Positions 8,433-16,332 of a stretch of DNA of 64,000 nucleotides are shown here, piece after piece. The stretch comes from Caenimonas sedimenti. GTDB taxonomy: Bacteria; Pseudomonadota; Gammaproteobacteria; Burkholderiales; Burkholderiaceae_C. Positions within the stretch are counted from its first letter, which is position 1; every line of letters begins with the position of its first letter. The DNA lies in contig NZ_VOBQ01000002.1 in the NCBI RefSeq assembly GCF_007833165.1, positions 310,001 to 374,000 of the forward strand, read 5' to 3'. The position numbers were made by a program, and so were the translations under genes. The notes below the pieces were generated by a model. It was not told the DNA's origin and ran no database searches. It saw only the letters and a list, made by a program, of their open reading frames with translations.

Positions 8433-9443
8433 ATGGAAGTCTCGCAGACGGCCCTCTGGGTCGTGATCATGCTGGTGGCCGTGGCGCTGCTGTTCGACTT
8501 CATGAACGGCTTCCACGACGCCGCCAACTCGATCGCCACCGTGGTTTCCACCGGGGTCCTGAAGCCGGCGCAAGCGGTGCTCTTCGCGGCGTTCTTCAAC
8601 TTCATCGCCATCTTCATCTTCCACCTGAGCGTCGCGGCCACGGTGGGCAAGGGCATCGTGGAGCCCGGCGTGGTCAACACGCACGTGGTGTTCGGCGCGC
8701 TGGTCGGCGCCATCACCTGGAACGCCATCACCTGGTGGTACGGCATCCCCAGCAGCTCGTCCCACGCGCTGATCGGCGGGATCGTCGGCGCCGTCATCGC
8801 CAAGGCGGGTGCGGGCTCGCTGGTGGCGTCCGGCGTCTGGAAGACGGTGGTCTTCATCTTCATCTCGCCCACGCTCGGCTTCATCCTCGGCTCGCTGATG
8901 ATGGTGCTGGTGTCCAACGTGTTCCGCCGCAGCCAGCCATCGAAGATCGACAAATGGTTCCGCCGGATGCAGCTGGTCTCCGCGGGGGCGTACAGCCTGG
9001 GCCACGGCGGCAATGACGCCCAGAAGACCATCGGCATCATCTGGATGCTGCTCATCGCCACCGGCTACGTCGCCGCCGGCGAGCAGGCGCCGCCCACGTG
9101 GGTGATCGTCAGCTGCTACGTCGCCATCGCCATCGGCACCATGTTCGGCGGCTGGCGCATCGTCAAGACCATGGGCCAGAAGATCACCAAGCTGAAGCCC
9201 GTGGGCGGGTTCTGCGCGGAGACCGGCGGGGCGATGACGCTGTTCATCGCGACGGCCCTGGGCATCCCGGTGTCGACCACGCACACCATCACCGGCGCGA
9301 TCGTCGGGGTCGGTTCGACGCAGCGCGCGAGTGCGGTGCGTTGGGGTGTGGCCGGCAACATCGTGTGGGCCTGGATCTTCACGATTCCGGCGAGCGCATT
9401 TGTTGCTGCGATCGCTTATTGGGTCAGTTTGCAGCTGTTCTGA
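8433..9443 (+). CDS. pit: low-affinity inorganic phosphate transporter, Pit family
   Basis: 336 residues with about ten membrane helices. The two internally duplicated PiT signatures are seen: DFMNGFHDAANSIATVV near residue 25 and SLGHGGNDAQKTIG near 190. Further family motifs are WWYGIPSSSSHALIGG and GIPVSTTHTITGAIVGVG. PiT carriers import metal-phosphate with protons. The ATG at 8433 is chosen because it opens the first helix; an upstream start would read back into the DUF47 gene. Followed by a 740-bp non-coding island. Confidence 0.95.
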   Translation: MEVSQTALWVVIMLVAVALLFDFMNGFHDAANSIATVVSTGVLKPAQAVLFAAFFNFIAIFIFHLSVAATVGKGIVEPGVVNTHVVFGALVGAITWNAITWWYGIPSSSSHALIGGIVGAVIAKAGAGSLVASGVWKTVVFIFISPTLGFILGSLMMVLVSNVFRRSQPSKIDKWFRRMQLVSAGAYSLGHGGNDAQKTIGIIWMLLIATGYVAAGEQAPPTWVIVSCYVAIAIGTMFGGWRIVKTMGQKITKLKPVGGFCAETGGAMTLFIATALGIPVSTTHTITGAIVGVGSTQRASAVRWGVAGNIVWAWIFTIPASAFVAAIAYWVSLQLF

Positions 9444-9454
9444 GAAAGCCTGTC

Positions 9455-9475
9455 ATTGCGGACTTGATCCGCAAT
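9455..9475. repeat. REP-like palindrome
   Basis: ATTGCGGA-CTTGA-TCCGCAAT is a perfect 8-bp inverted repeat with a 5-bp spacer. It sits 12 bp after the pit stop and could act as its transcript end, though no T-run follows. A half copy is at 10163-10179 and a full relative at 61019-61039, so this is a dispersed repeat. Confidence 0.75.
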
Positions 9476-9500
9476 CCATGGTTACTGGTCTCCGCGCGTG

Positions 9501-9787
9501 GGCAAAGCCGCACGCGGGCGGGCTGTGGCGCGCTGGCACGGCGTTCGTCGGGCCGCGCGCGGCCCTACCGAATCCCCTGCGCCGTCCGGTCATGCGGCCC
9601 CGCGGGCGAACTCGTTGCGCGCCCTACGGGCGCTGCGCTCAGACAGCGCCCGCGAGCATGAAACGGTCGCACGGCTTGATACGCAGCCCTGCGGGCCGCT
9701 CTCGTAGCCGCGCTGGGCCGCAAGACCGGCCGTCGCAGGCGCCTGGGCCCTTATGCGCGCCACAGCCCGCCCGCGTGCGGCTTTGCC
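9501..9787 (-). repeat. structured inverted-repeat unit, copy A (candidate structured RNA or MITE-like element)
   Basis: A 287-bp unit with perfect 33-bp terminal inverted repeats (9501-9533 and 9755-9787). Inside, 9576-9600 pairs with 9715-9739 (22 of 25 positions). Within that stem, 9669-9676 pairs with 9706-9713 (8 bp, one G-U), and 9683-9689 pairs with 9693-9699. A perfect 16-bp palindrome of the GGGCCGCG type is near 9551-9566. Read on the minus strand, the unit aligns end to end with copy B, and their differences often preserve pairing. No gene or transposase is inside. It fits no repeat family I can name. Confidence 0.8.
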
Positions 9788-9833
9788 GCCACCACCCTGA
9801 GCGCGCCACCAGTGGAATACCCCCAACGCATCT

Positions 9834-10116
9834 GCAACGCCGCGCGTGGCCGGGCTGTGGCGCGCATAGGGGCCCAGGCGCCTGCGGCGCACGCCCTCGC
9901 GGCCCAGCGTGTCTACGAGAGCGGCGAAAGCCGCGTATCGAGACACGCGACCGTTTCATGCTCGCCGCCGCTGTTTGAGCGCAGCGCCCACAGGGCGCGG
10001 AGCGAGTTCGGCGGCGGGGCCGCGAGGGCGTGCGGCGCAGGGCATCCGGTAGGGCTGCGCAGCGGCCCGACGGACGCCGTGCCAGCGCGCCACAGCCCGG
10101 CCACGTGCGGCGTTGC
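9834..10116 (+). repeat. structured inverted-repeat unit, copy B (candidate structured RNA or MITE-like element)
   Basis: A 283-bp unit in opposite orientation to copy A, 46 bp away. The terminal inverted repeats (9834-9865 and 10085-10116) match at 31 of 32 positions. An inner long-range stem joins 9881-9905 with 10017-10041 (24 of 25 pairs). Nested inside are a perfect stem 9907-9914/9941-9948 and a hairpin 9921-9934 with five G-C pairs capped by a GAAA (GNRA) tetraloop. A hairpin at 9967-9988 follows the conserved single-stranded segment CGACCGTTTCATGCTCG (about 9948-9964). Together these form a multibranched fold. Function unknown. Confidence 0.8.
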
Positions 10117-10180
10117 CGCGAGGATGAAGAACGCAGGAACGCAGGAAGGAAACTGCCGCCGTGGATTGCGGGTCAAGCCG

Positions 10181-10702
10181 CTAGGACGGCAAAACCGGCG
10201 GCCGCGGATGCAGCCGCGCCATCGACAGGCTGTCCACGTACTGCCCATTCTTCAACGCGTAACCGCGGTGGCGCCCCTCTTCGACGAAGCCCAGCGAGCG
10301 ATACAGCGCAATCGCGCGCTCGTTGTCCGCGTGCACGCTCAGCTCGATGCGCAACACACCCGCCCATTGGTCTGCCCAGACCAGCAGGCGCTCCAGCAGC
10401 TGGCGGCCGGCGCCGCGCCCTTGCCATTCGGGGGCGAGCGCGATGGCCAGCAGCCGCACATGACTGCGCCGCAAACTCGCCTGCACCGGGTGCAGCGCGG
10501 CCATGCCGACGACTGCGCCGTCGGCAACGGCCACGAGCCGGCAACCGGTGGGCTCCGGGCGCTGCAGGAATTCGATGCGCGAGGCGATGGGCACATCGGG
10601 CAATTGCAGGGTGCCTTCCACCACGCCGACGGTTCCCAGCAGGGCGGAAATGCCGGCCGCGTCCGACGGCTCGGCGCTGCGAATCTCCAATCCGTCGCTC
10701 AT
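10181..10702 (-). CDS. GNAT family N-acetyltransferase
   Basis: 173 residues with the GNAT acetyl-CoA-binding signature in LAIALAPEWQGRGAGRQLLE (motif A, QGRGAG) and the motif-B segment NERAIALYRSLGFVEEGRHRG near the C-terminus. The substrate cannot be inferred. The ATG (10702-10700) overlaps the TGA of the upstream TM2 gene in an ATGA, so the two are translationally coupled. It is the last gene of a three-gene minus-strand operon. Confidence 0.88.
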   Translation of the reverse strand: MSDGLEIRSAEPSDAAGISALLGTVGVVEGTLQLPDVPIASRIEFLQRPEPTGCRLVAVADGAVVGMAALHPVQASLRRSHVRLLAIALAPEWQGRGAGRQLLERLLVWADQWAGVLRIELSVHADNERAIALYRSLGFVEEGRHRGYALKNGQYVDSLSMARLHPRPPVLPS

Positions 10703-11145
10703 TGGCTGATCTCCCGGCCCGCGCGGACCTGATCGTCGAAGTAGCTCTGGAAGCTGATGGCGATGCCGCTCAGCAGGGCCGTCGCCCCCACCATCAGCGA
10801 GATCACGACCACCGCGATCGTGCCCCAATGCGTGCCGCCGGCCACGTGCTCGGGGTCCACGCCGGGGTTGAATCTCGTGTTCCATTCGGCCCGCGTCTTC
10901 AGCCCGAAAACGATCGCCATCAGGCAGCAGCCCGCGATCGTGAAGCCAAGCACGGGGATCAGCACCCAGCTCAGGCCGTCGTTCTGCCCGAGGAATCCCA
11001 TGCGCAGGACGCCGTAGGCCCCCACCAGCGTGGGGACCGGCAGGAGCCAGGCGAGCGCGTCACCAGACCCGAAGAGGTAGAAGCGGTGCAGGCCGAACGG
11101 CCCGCCCAGGAAGGCCAGCCAGGCCGCGGTCGTCTTGCTTTTCAT
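10699..11145 (-). CDS. TM2-domain membrane protein
   Basis: 148 residues. The N-terminal half is a TM2 domain: AAWLAFLGGPFGLHRFYLFGSG, then two helices with a charged turn. The C-terminal part has another predicted helix (WGTIAVVVISLMVGATALLSG). TM2 proteins are small inner-membrane proteins of unknown function. Both ends overlap neighbours by ATGA junctions (with the two GNAT genes), a sign of a single coupled operon. Confidence 0.85.
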   Translation of the reverse strand: MKSKTTAAWLAFLGGPFGLHRFYLFGSGDALAWLLPVPTLVGAYGVLRMGFLGQNDGLSWVLIPVLGFTIAGCCLMAIVFGLKTRAEWNTRFNPGVDPEHVAGGTHWGTIAVVVISLMVGATALLSGIAISFQSYFDDQVRAGREISQ

Positions 11146-11672
11146 GCGCCTTCCGGCGGGGGCGCGCTGTCGCCCGCCCCCAACGCCTTTTCCATCAGCA
11201 CGATGTCGAGCCAGCGGCCGAACTTCCAGCCGCAGGACTTGAACTGCCCGGCCGGCGTGAAGCCCAGCGAACGGTGCACGCCGATCGAGCCGGCATTGCC
11301 CGAGTCACCGATGACGGCGATCAGCTTGCGGATGCCCACGGACTCGGCCTCGGCCGCCAGCGCGGCCAGCAACTGCTTGCCGACGCCCTTGCCGGCGGCG
11401 TCGGGGTGCAGGTAGATCGAATCCTCCGCCGAAAAGCGGTAGGCCGGCCGCGGCTTGAACCACTGGCAATAGGCGAAGCCCAGCACCTGGCCGCCTTCCT
11501 CGGCCACCAGGTAGGGCAGCCCTTTGCCCAGCACGTCGGCGCGGCGGGTTGCCATGTCGGCTTCGCTGGGCGGCGTGGTCTCGAAGGTGCCCGTGCCGTA
11601 CAGCACGTGATGGGCGTAGATCGCGGTGATGGCCGGCAGGTCGGCGGCGGTGCTGGAGCGGATCGTGGCCAT
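11142..11672 (-). CDS. GNAT acetyltransferase, phosphinothricin-acetyltransferase-like
   Basis: 176 residues of the Pat/Bar/YncA subfamily of GNAT enzymes. Family features are AITAIYAHHVLYGTGTFETTPPS near the N-terminus, DSIYLHPDAAGKGVGKQLL (acetyl-CoA loop) and VHRSLGFTPAGQFKSCGWKFGRWLD. Relatives acetylate L-amino-acid analogues such as methionine sulfoximine or phosphinothricin; the native substrate here is unknown. It is the first gene of the coupled operon and is divergent from rpsP, whose promoter lies just beyond its start. Confidence 0.88.
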   Translation of the reverse strand: MATIRSSTAADLPAITAIYAHHVLYGTGTFETTPPSEADMATRRADVLGKGLPYLVAEEGGQVLGFAYCQWFKPRPAYRFSAEDSIYLHPDAAGKGVGKQLLAALAAEAESVGIRKLIAVIGDSGNAGSIGVHRSLGFTPAGQFKSCGWKFGRWLDIVLMEKALGAGDSAPPPEGA

Positions 11673-11698
11673 GGTCGTAGTCAAATGCGCAAGGACGC

Positions 11699-11704
11699 TA
11701 TAAT
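11699..11704 (+). promoter_or_regulatory. -10 element of the rpsP operon
   Basis: A perfect TATAAT followed by a C-rich/GGGCTT start region (CGTGGGCTTTTC). The -35 is weak (TAGTCA, 11677-11682, 16-bp spacer). The same TATAATC..GGGCTT arrangement precedes rplS and, as CATAATC, the helicase gene. The leader to the ATG at 11816 is about 105 nt. Confidence 0.7.
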
Positions 11705-11815
11705 CGTGGGCTTTTCGGCGTGTTGCTGGCCGGGTGGCCAAGCGCGTGTCTCAACGCTGGAAGAATTCCGGGGCGTTCCTTGCGGGAACGGCCCACACCA
11801 CCCGAAGGATAAATC

Positions 11816-12088
11816 ATGGTCGTCATTCGACTCTCCCGCGGCGGCTCCAAGGCCCGTCCGTTCTACAACATCGTCGTCGCGGACAAGCGCGTGCGGCGCG
11901 ACGGCCGCTTCATCGAGCGCCTGGGCTTCTACAACCCCATCGCCAAGGAAGGCGAGGAAAAGCTGCGCATGGCGCAGGACCGCCTGACCTACTGGCGCGG
12001 CGTCGGCGCGCAGGCGTCCCCCACGGTGGAGCGCCTGCTGAAGGACGCGGCCGCCCTGGCGCCCGCCGCCGCGACCGCCGCGGCCTGA
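11816..12088 (+). CDS. rpsP: 30S ribosomal protein S16
   Basis: 90 residues, the usual bacterial length, with the family signature [21 protein letters not shown] and [13 protein letters not shown]. An Ala-rich tail is normal in this lineage. It is the first gene of the conserved rpsP-rimM-trmD-rplS set for ribosome and tRNA maturation; rimM follows 7 bp later. Confidence 0.98.
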   Translation: MVVIRLSRGGSKARPFYNIVVADKRVRRDGRFIERLGFYNPIAKEGEEKLRMAQDRLTYWRGVGAQASPTVERLLKDAAALAPAAATAAA

Positions 12089-12095
12089 TCCTTCC

Positions 12096-12698
12096 ATGGC
12101 GGCGCCCGGCCGTCCGGCGGCAGCAGCAGTCAAGCTGCCGCAAGAGATTGAATCCGCGGAACTTCCCGCGGACGCGATCGAAATCGGGCGCATCGCCGAT
12201 GCCTGGGGCATCAAGGGCTGGTTCAAGGTCCTGCCCCACAGCGCCGACCCGCAGGCGCTGTTTTCTTCCAAACGCTGGTTCCTGCTGCCGACGGAAAGAG
12301 GTCTTGCGACCTTTTCCGGGGCGGTGCTGCTGCGCGTGCGCGAGGCCAAGGAACATTCCGACTCCGTGGTGGCCCGCGCCGACGGCATCGAAGACCGCGC
12401 GGCGGCCGAAATGCTCAAGGGTGCGCGCGTCTTCGTGCCGCGTTCCAGCTTCCCCACCGCCTCCATCGACGAGTATTACTGGGTCGACCTGCTCGGCCTC
12501 GACGTCGTCAATCGCGAGGGCCTGATGCTCGGGCGCGTCAAGGACCTGATGGCGACCGGCCCGAACAGCGTGCTGGTGCTGGAGCAGGAAGAGGGCGCCG
12601 AGCCGGTGGAACGCATGATCCCGTTCGTGGCCGCCTACGTCGACACGGTCGACCTGCAGGCGCGCCGCATCACGGTCGACTGGCAGCCTGACTACTGA
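12096..12698 (+). CDS. rimM: ribosome maturation factor RimM
   Basis: 200 residues. The RimM N-domain starts at about residue 27 (EIGRIADAWGIKGWFKV) and the PRC-barrel C-domain includes EYYWVDLLGLDVVNREG and PFVAAYVDTVDLQARRITVDW. It binds S19 and assists 30S head assembly. A 25-residue Ala/Pro-rich N-terminal extension precedes the domain; the ATG at 12096 is used, with a later start not excluded. trmD begins 8 bp after the stop. Confidence 0.95.
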   Translation: MAAPGRPAAAAVKLPQEIESAELPADAIEIGRIADAWGIKGWFKVLPHSADPQALFSSKRWFLLPTERGLATFSGAVLLRVREAKEHSDSVVARADGIEDRAAAEMLKGARVFVPRSSFPTASIDEYYWVDLLGLDVVNREGLMLGRVKDLMATGPNSVLVLEQEEGAEPVERMIPFVAAYVDTVDLQARRITVDWQPDY

Positions 12699-12706
12699 GC
12701 GCGCCC

Positions 12707-13450
12707 ATGCGCTTCGACGTCATCACCCTGTTTCCCGAGCTGTTCGCGCCCTTCCTGGCGGCCGGCGTCACGCGGCTTGCCTTCGAATCGAAACTGGTCG
12801 ACGTGCGCCTGTGGAATCTGCGCGATTTCGCCGAAGGCAACTACCGGCGCATCGATGACCGCCCGTTCGGCGGCGGCCCCGGCATGGTGATGCTGGCCGA
12901 ACCGCTGGCGGTCTGCCTGGAAGCCGTCCAGGGCGAGCGGGCCGACGCTGCCCCCGTGGTGCTGTTCTCGCCGGTCGGCGACAAGCTGGACCACGCCGGC
13001 GTGGCGCAATGGTCGGCGAGCGCGGGGGCCATCCTTGTCTGCGGCCGCTACGAGGGCATCGACCAGCGCTTCATCGACCGCCACGTCGACGTGCAGCTGA
13101 GCCTGGGCGATTTCGTGCTGTCCGGTGGTGAAATTCCCGCGATGGCACTGCTGGACGCCGTTGCCCGGCTCCAGCCCGGCGTGCTCAACGACGCCGGCAG
13201 CCACCAGGAAGACAGCTTCAACCCGGCGCTCGACGGCTTGCTGGATTGCCCTCACTACACCCGGCCCGAAGTCTGGCGCGGCGTTTCCGCCCCGGCCCAG
13301 CTGCTCTCCGGGCATCACGCCCAGATCGAGCGCTGGCGCCGCGAGCGCCGGCTCGAGATCACGGCGCGGCGACGCCCGGAGCTGATCGCGGCCGCCCGCG
13401 CGGCCGGCCGGCTGGCGCCCGCCGACGAGGCTTTCCTGGCCAAGCTATAA
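12707..13450 (+). CDS. trmD: tRNA (guanine-N1)-methyltransferase
   Basis: 247 residues, standard length. It methylates G37 of tRNAs with a G36-G37 sequence, preventing +1 frameshifting. The SPOUT knot and SAM-binding region are seen in [16 protein letters not shown] and [23 protein letters not shown]. The N-terminus [13 protein letters not shown] is diagnostic. The TAA stop (13448-13450) lies inside a TATAAT -10 element that probably drives rplS separately. Confidence 0.97.
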   Translation: MRFDVITLFPELFAPFLAAGVTRLAFESKLVDVRLWNLRDFAEGNYRRIDDRPFGGGPGMVMLAEPLAVCLEAVQGERADAAPVVLFSPVGDKLDHAGVAQWSASAGAILVCGRYEGIDQRFIDRHVDVQLSLGDFVLSGGEIPAMALLDAVARLQPGVLNDAGSHQEDSFNPALDGLLDCPHYTRPEVWRGVSAPAQLLSGHHAQIERWRRERRLEITARRRPELIAAARAAGRLAPADEAFLAKL

Positions 13451-13451
13451 T
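13446..13451 (+). promoter_or_regulatory. -10 element for rplS overlapping the trmD stop
   Basis: TATAAT spans the last codon and stop of trmD, followed by CACGGGCTTTCC, close to the start region of the rpsP promoter. It would give a leader of about 115 nt before rplS and let L19 be made independently of trmD. Confidence 0.6.
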
Positions 13452-13574
13452 CACGGGCTTTCCGATCCTCTGCCCGGCCGTCCAAGCCGCCGGCCACCGA
13501 TGCATGCGTCGGGTGGCCACCCAGCGAAGCAGGACCATTTCCAGCGTAGCGCGGGCACGATCGACGAGGAAACC

Positions 13575-13976
13575 ATGAACCTGATCCAGACCCTCGAGCA
13601 AGAGGAAATCGCCCGCCTGGGCAAGAAGATCCCCGAATTCGCCCCCGGCGACACGGTGATCGTCAGCGTGAACGTCGTCGAAGGCACCCGCAAGCGTGTG
13701 CAGGCCTACGAAGGCGTGGTCATCGCCAAGCGCAACCGCGGCCTGAACAGCGGCTTCACCGTGCGCAAGATCTCCAGCGGCGAAGGCGTGGAGCGCACGT
13801 TCCAGACCTACAGCCCGCTGATCGCCGGCATCGAAGTCAAGCGCCGCGGCGACGTCCGCCGCGCCAAGCTGTACTACCTGCGCGAGCGCAGCGGCAAGTC
13901 GGCCCGCATCAAGGAAAAGCTGGCCCACAGCCAGAAGCCGCAGAAGGCCGCGAAGGCTGCCGAGGCCGCCCAGTAA
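13575..13976 (+). CDS. rplS: 50S ribosomal protein L19
   Basis: 133 residues. The ATG at 13575 ([20 protein letters not shown]) is preceded by GACGAGGA; upstream in-frame codons belong to the leader. Core signature: [20 protein letters not shown] and [21 protein letters not shown]19 sits at the 30S-50S interface. A Lys/Ala-rich tail of about 20 residues is typical of betaproteobacteria. A rho-independent terminator follows. Confidence 0.97.
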   Translation: MNLIQTLEQEEIARLGKKIPEFAPGDTVIVSVNVVEGTRKRVQAYEGVVIAKRNRGLNSGFTVRKISSGEGVERTFQTYSPLIAGIEVKRRGDVRRAKLYYLRERSGKSARIKEKLAHSQKPQKAAKAAEAAQ

Positions 13977-13997
13977 AGCGCCCTGCGCTTCACGCGA

Positions 13998-14038
13998 AAG
14001 CCGCCGCCGGCCTTGTGCCTCGCGGCGGTTTTTTGTTT
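13998..14038 (+). terminator. rho-independent terminator after rplS
   Basis: CCGCCGC (14001-14007) pairs with GCGGCGG (14022-14028), extended by A-T/G-T pairs, and is followed by TTTTTTG. It ends the ribosomal operon. Confidence 0.85.
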
Positions 14039-14049
14039 TGAAGGCCAGC

Positions 14050-14757
14050 ATGCCCCCCATCGACCCAACGCCCCAGACGCCGCTGTCCAAGCTGCCCAAT
14101 TTCGATCCGCGCGTCGTGCCGGTGATCGGGGTGGACGGCCATCTGCCGCCCGTGGCCGGCGAGCAGCTGGCGCCGGGTGCGCTGCGGCAGCGGTTCGCGC
14201 TGCCGCCGGCGTGGGAGCCGGAAATCTGGGCGGAACGCAAGTTCATGGAGCGTGAACCCGCGCATGCCTCCGTGCTGGTGCCCATCGTCATGCGCGAGCG
14301 TCCGATGGTCATCCTGACCGAGCGGAGCACGCACCTGTCCACCCACTCGGGACAGGTCGCCTTCCCTGGCGGCAAGCGTGACGACACCGATGTGGACGAG
14401 GCCGACACGGCGCTGCGGGAAGCCCACGAGGAGATCGGGCTGGAGCGCGGCATGACCGAAGTCCTCGGCCAGATGCCGGTCTACACCACCGGCACCAGCT
14501 TCTTCGTGACGCCGGTCGTCGCCCTGGTCGACCCGGGCTACCGCCTGAAGATCAACGAATACGAGGTCGCCGACGCCTTCGAGGTGCCGCTCGACTTCCT
14601 GATGAACCCGGCGCACCACCGGCGCCACGCCTTCGAGTACGCCGGTTCCCGGCGGGAATGGTTCTCCATGCCTTACATGGACGGCAGCAACGAACGCTTC
14701 ATCTGGGGCGCGACGGCCGCCATGCTGCGCAACTTCTACCGGTTCCTGGCGGCCTGA
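14050..14757 (+). CDS. Nudix hydrolase, CoA pyrophosphatase type
   Basis: 235 residues. The Nudix box GGKRDDTDVDEADTALREAHEEIGL (about 112-136) is preceded by STHSGQVAFP, the UPF0035 signature of NudL-like coenzyme A pyrophosphatases, which split CoA into phosphopantetheine and 3',5'-ADP. A long N-terminal segment (about 70 residues, DPRVVPVIGVDGHLPPVAG) is common in Burkholderiales homologues. The ATG at 14050 is chosen over an upstream TTG. It is followed 61 bp later by the CobD/CbiB-like gene. Confidence 0.9.
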   Translation: MPPIDPTPQTPLSKLPNFDPRVVPVIGVDGHLPPVAGEQLAPGALRQRFALPPAWEPEIWAERKFMEREPAHASVLVPIVMRERPMVILTERSTHLSTHSGQVAFPGGKRDDTDVDEADTALREAHEEIGLERGMTEVLGQMPVYTTGTSFFVTPVVALVDPGYRLKINEYEVADAFEVPLDFLMNPAHHRRHAFEYAGSRREWFSMPYMDGSNERFIWGATAAMLRNFYRFLAA

Positions 14758-14818
14758 TCCCCTGTTCGAGGGATGAGCACACGGGTGCGGACGGGGCCTC
14801 TGCCCCTATCATCCCCCC

Positions 14819-15817
14819 ATGTCCTTCTTCGCGATCCTGTTCGCGCTGCTGATCGAACAGGTGCGGCCCCTCGGCCCGCACAACACGATCCATTCGAGCC
14901 TGCGGACCTGGGCGCGCTGGGTCAGCCGCAACTTCGACGCCGGCGCGCCGCAGCACGGCTGGGTGGTCTGGGCGCTGACGGTGCTGGCGCCCTCGGTGGG
15001 CGTGCTCGCGGTCTATTGGGCCCTGTTGCTGCTCCTCGGCTGGCCGTTCGCCGTGCTCTGGAACGTGCTGGTGCTGTACCTGACGCTCGGGTTCCGCCAA
15101 TTCAGCCACCACTTCACTGCCATCCGCGATGCGCTGGACACCGGCGACGAGGGCCGCGCGCGCGAACTGCTGGCCCAGTGGCAGCAGGTGGATGCCAGCG
15201 AACTGCCGCGCAGCGAAATCGTGCGCCACGTCATCGAGTATTCGGTGCTGGCCGCGCACCGCCACGTGTTCGGCGTGCTGGCCTGGTTCTCCATCCTGGC
15301 GGCGCTGGGCCTGGGGCCGGCCGGCGCGGTGTTCTACCGCATGTCCGAATTCGTGGCGCGCTACTGGAAGCATCGCAACAACACCGCCGCCCAACCGGCC
15401 AGCGAGGCGCTGCAACGGGCGGCGGCGGGCGCATGGAGCGTGGTCGACTGGTTGCCCGCCCGCATCACGGCCATCGCTTTCGCCGTGGTCGGCAGCTTCG
15501 AGGAAGCCATCGACTGCTGGCGCACGCACGCCCAGCGATTCCCCAACGACAACGACGGCGTGATCCTGGCCGCGACCTCCGGGGCCGTGAACGTGCGGCT
15601 GGGCGGCGAGGCCTTGAAGCCGGCTTTCGTACCGGACACGTCGCAGACCTTCCGCACCGCCGGACTGGGGCCGGAACCGCCGGTGGACACGGCGAGCACG
15701 CCCGGCCGCGAGGCGGAAGTGGCGCACCTGCGCAGCGTGGTCGGCTTGGTGTGGCGCTCGGTCGTGCTGTGGATGGTGCTGCTGGCGCTGCTCACGCTGG
15801 CGCGGCTGCTGGGCTAG
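14819..15817 (+). CDS. CobD/CbiB-family membrane protein
   Basis: 332 residues with several helices (MSFFAILFALLIEQVRPL at the N-terminus, others at about 50-85, 145-175 and the last 25 residues). The pattern LRTWARWVSRNFDAG..GWVVWAL and IEYSVLAAHRHVFGVLAWF matches the CobD/CbiB-like proteins of Comamonadaceae, distantly related to the cobalamin enzyme CbiB and to AmpE. No other cobalamin gene is near, so a cobinamide role should not be assumed. The start is supported by the family N-terminus. Confidence 0.8.
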   Translation: MSFFAILFALLIEQVRPLGPHNTIHSSLRTWARWVSRNFDAGAPQHGWVVWALTVLAPSVGVLAVYWALLLLLGWPFAVLWNVLVLYLTLGFRQFSHHFTAIRDALDTGDEGRARELLAQWQQVDASELPRSEIVRHVIEYSVLAAHRHVFGVLAWFSILAALGLGPAGAVFYRMSEFVARYWKHRNNTAAQPASEALQRAAAGAWSVVDWLPARITAIAFAVVGSFEEAIDCWRTHAQRFPNDNDGVILAATSGAVNVRLGGEALKPAFVPDTSQTFRTAGLGPEPPVDTASTPGREAEVAHLRSVVGLVWRSVVLWMVLLALLTLARLLG

Positions 15818-15829
15818 CGCGCAGGGCCT

Positions 15830-16285
15830 TCAGGCGGAAGCGCGCGCACGTGCGAGCTGGGACTGGGTCCAGCGCACGATGTCCGCCGCGCCCATCGCGC
15901 CGGCCTGCCGCGCGACCTCCTGCCCGCCGATGAAAAGCGCCAGCGTCGGGATGCTGCGGATGTTCAGCCGCGCGCCAATGCCCTGGGCTTCATCGGTGTT
16001 GAGCTTTGCCACGCGGACGCGCGGCTCCAGCTGCGCCGCGGCCTGCTCGTAGGCCGGCGCCATCTGGCGGCAGGGGCCGCACCACGGCGCCCAGAAATCG
16101 ACGAGCAGGGGCAGCTGGCTGCGCGCCAGCTGGCGTTCGAACCCGGCCGCATCGAGGTTCACCGGCGTGCCCGTGAACAGCTGGCCATGGCAGCTGCCGC
16201 AATCGGGCGATTTGGCCAGGTCACCCGCCTGGACCCGATTGGTCGTGTTGCAGTGCGGGCAGACGACGTGCAGCGGTTCGGTCAT
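15830..16285 (-). CDS. trxC: thioredoxin 2 with N-terminal zinc ribbon
   Basis: 151 residues, close to E. coli TrxC (139). The N-terminal zinc ribbon has CPHC (10-13) and CGSC (about 29-32). The thioredoxin fold follows with active site WAPWCGPC near residue 70 and the cis-proline segment RSIPTLALF. TrxC reduces cytoplasmic disulfides and is often oxidative-stress inducible. It converges with the CobD-like gene and lies downstream of rsgA. Confidence 0.95.
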   Translation of the reverse strand: MTEPLHVVCPHCNTTNRVQAGDLAKSPDCGSCHGQLFTGTPVNLDAAGFERQLARSQLPLLVDFWAPWCGPCRQMAPAYEQAAAQLEPRVRVAKLNTDEAQGIGARLNIRSIPTLALFIGGQEVARQAGAMGAADIVRWTQSQLARARASA

Positions 16286-16332
16286 CCCGCGAAACTGAGG
16301 GCGAAAACGCCTGGGTCAAGAGCGGCGCGAAC

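Larger units (their letters stand above)
9444..10180. other. non-coding island between pit and the GNAT operon
   Basis: No convincing gene is present. The island holds the REP-like palindrome at 9455-9475, the two opposed structured units, a 46-bp spacer at 9788-9833, and a half REP (GATTGCGGGTCAAGCCGC, 10163-10179, strand reversed relative to the left one) touching the end of the acetyltransferase gene. The whole island is therefore framed by oppositely oriented REP sequences. Confidence 0.75.

Noticed and set aside
9501-10116. An open frame of about 65 codons (AARGRAVARI..AQAPA..LAAQR.YESG) readable in both structured units, as if coding for a conserved peptide
   Set aside because: There is no start codon with a ribosome site, the frame is open partly because of the GC content, and many differences between copies are non-conservative but keep base pairing.
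9444-10180. CRISPR array
   Set aside because: There are only two large inverted units, no short direct repeats with regular spacers, and no cas gene.
14819-15817. Cobalamin biosynthesis enzyme CbiB
   Set aside because: No other cobalamin gene is near, and the sequence follows the divergent CobD/CbiB-like family of this lineage.
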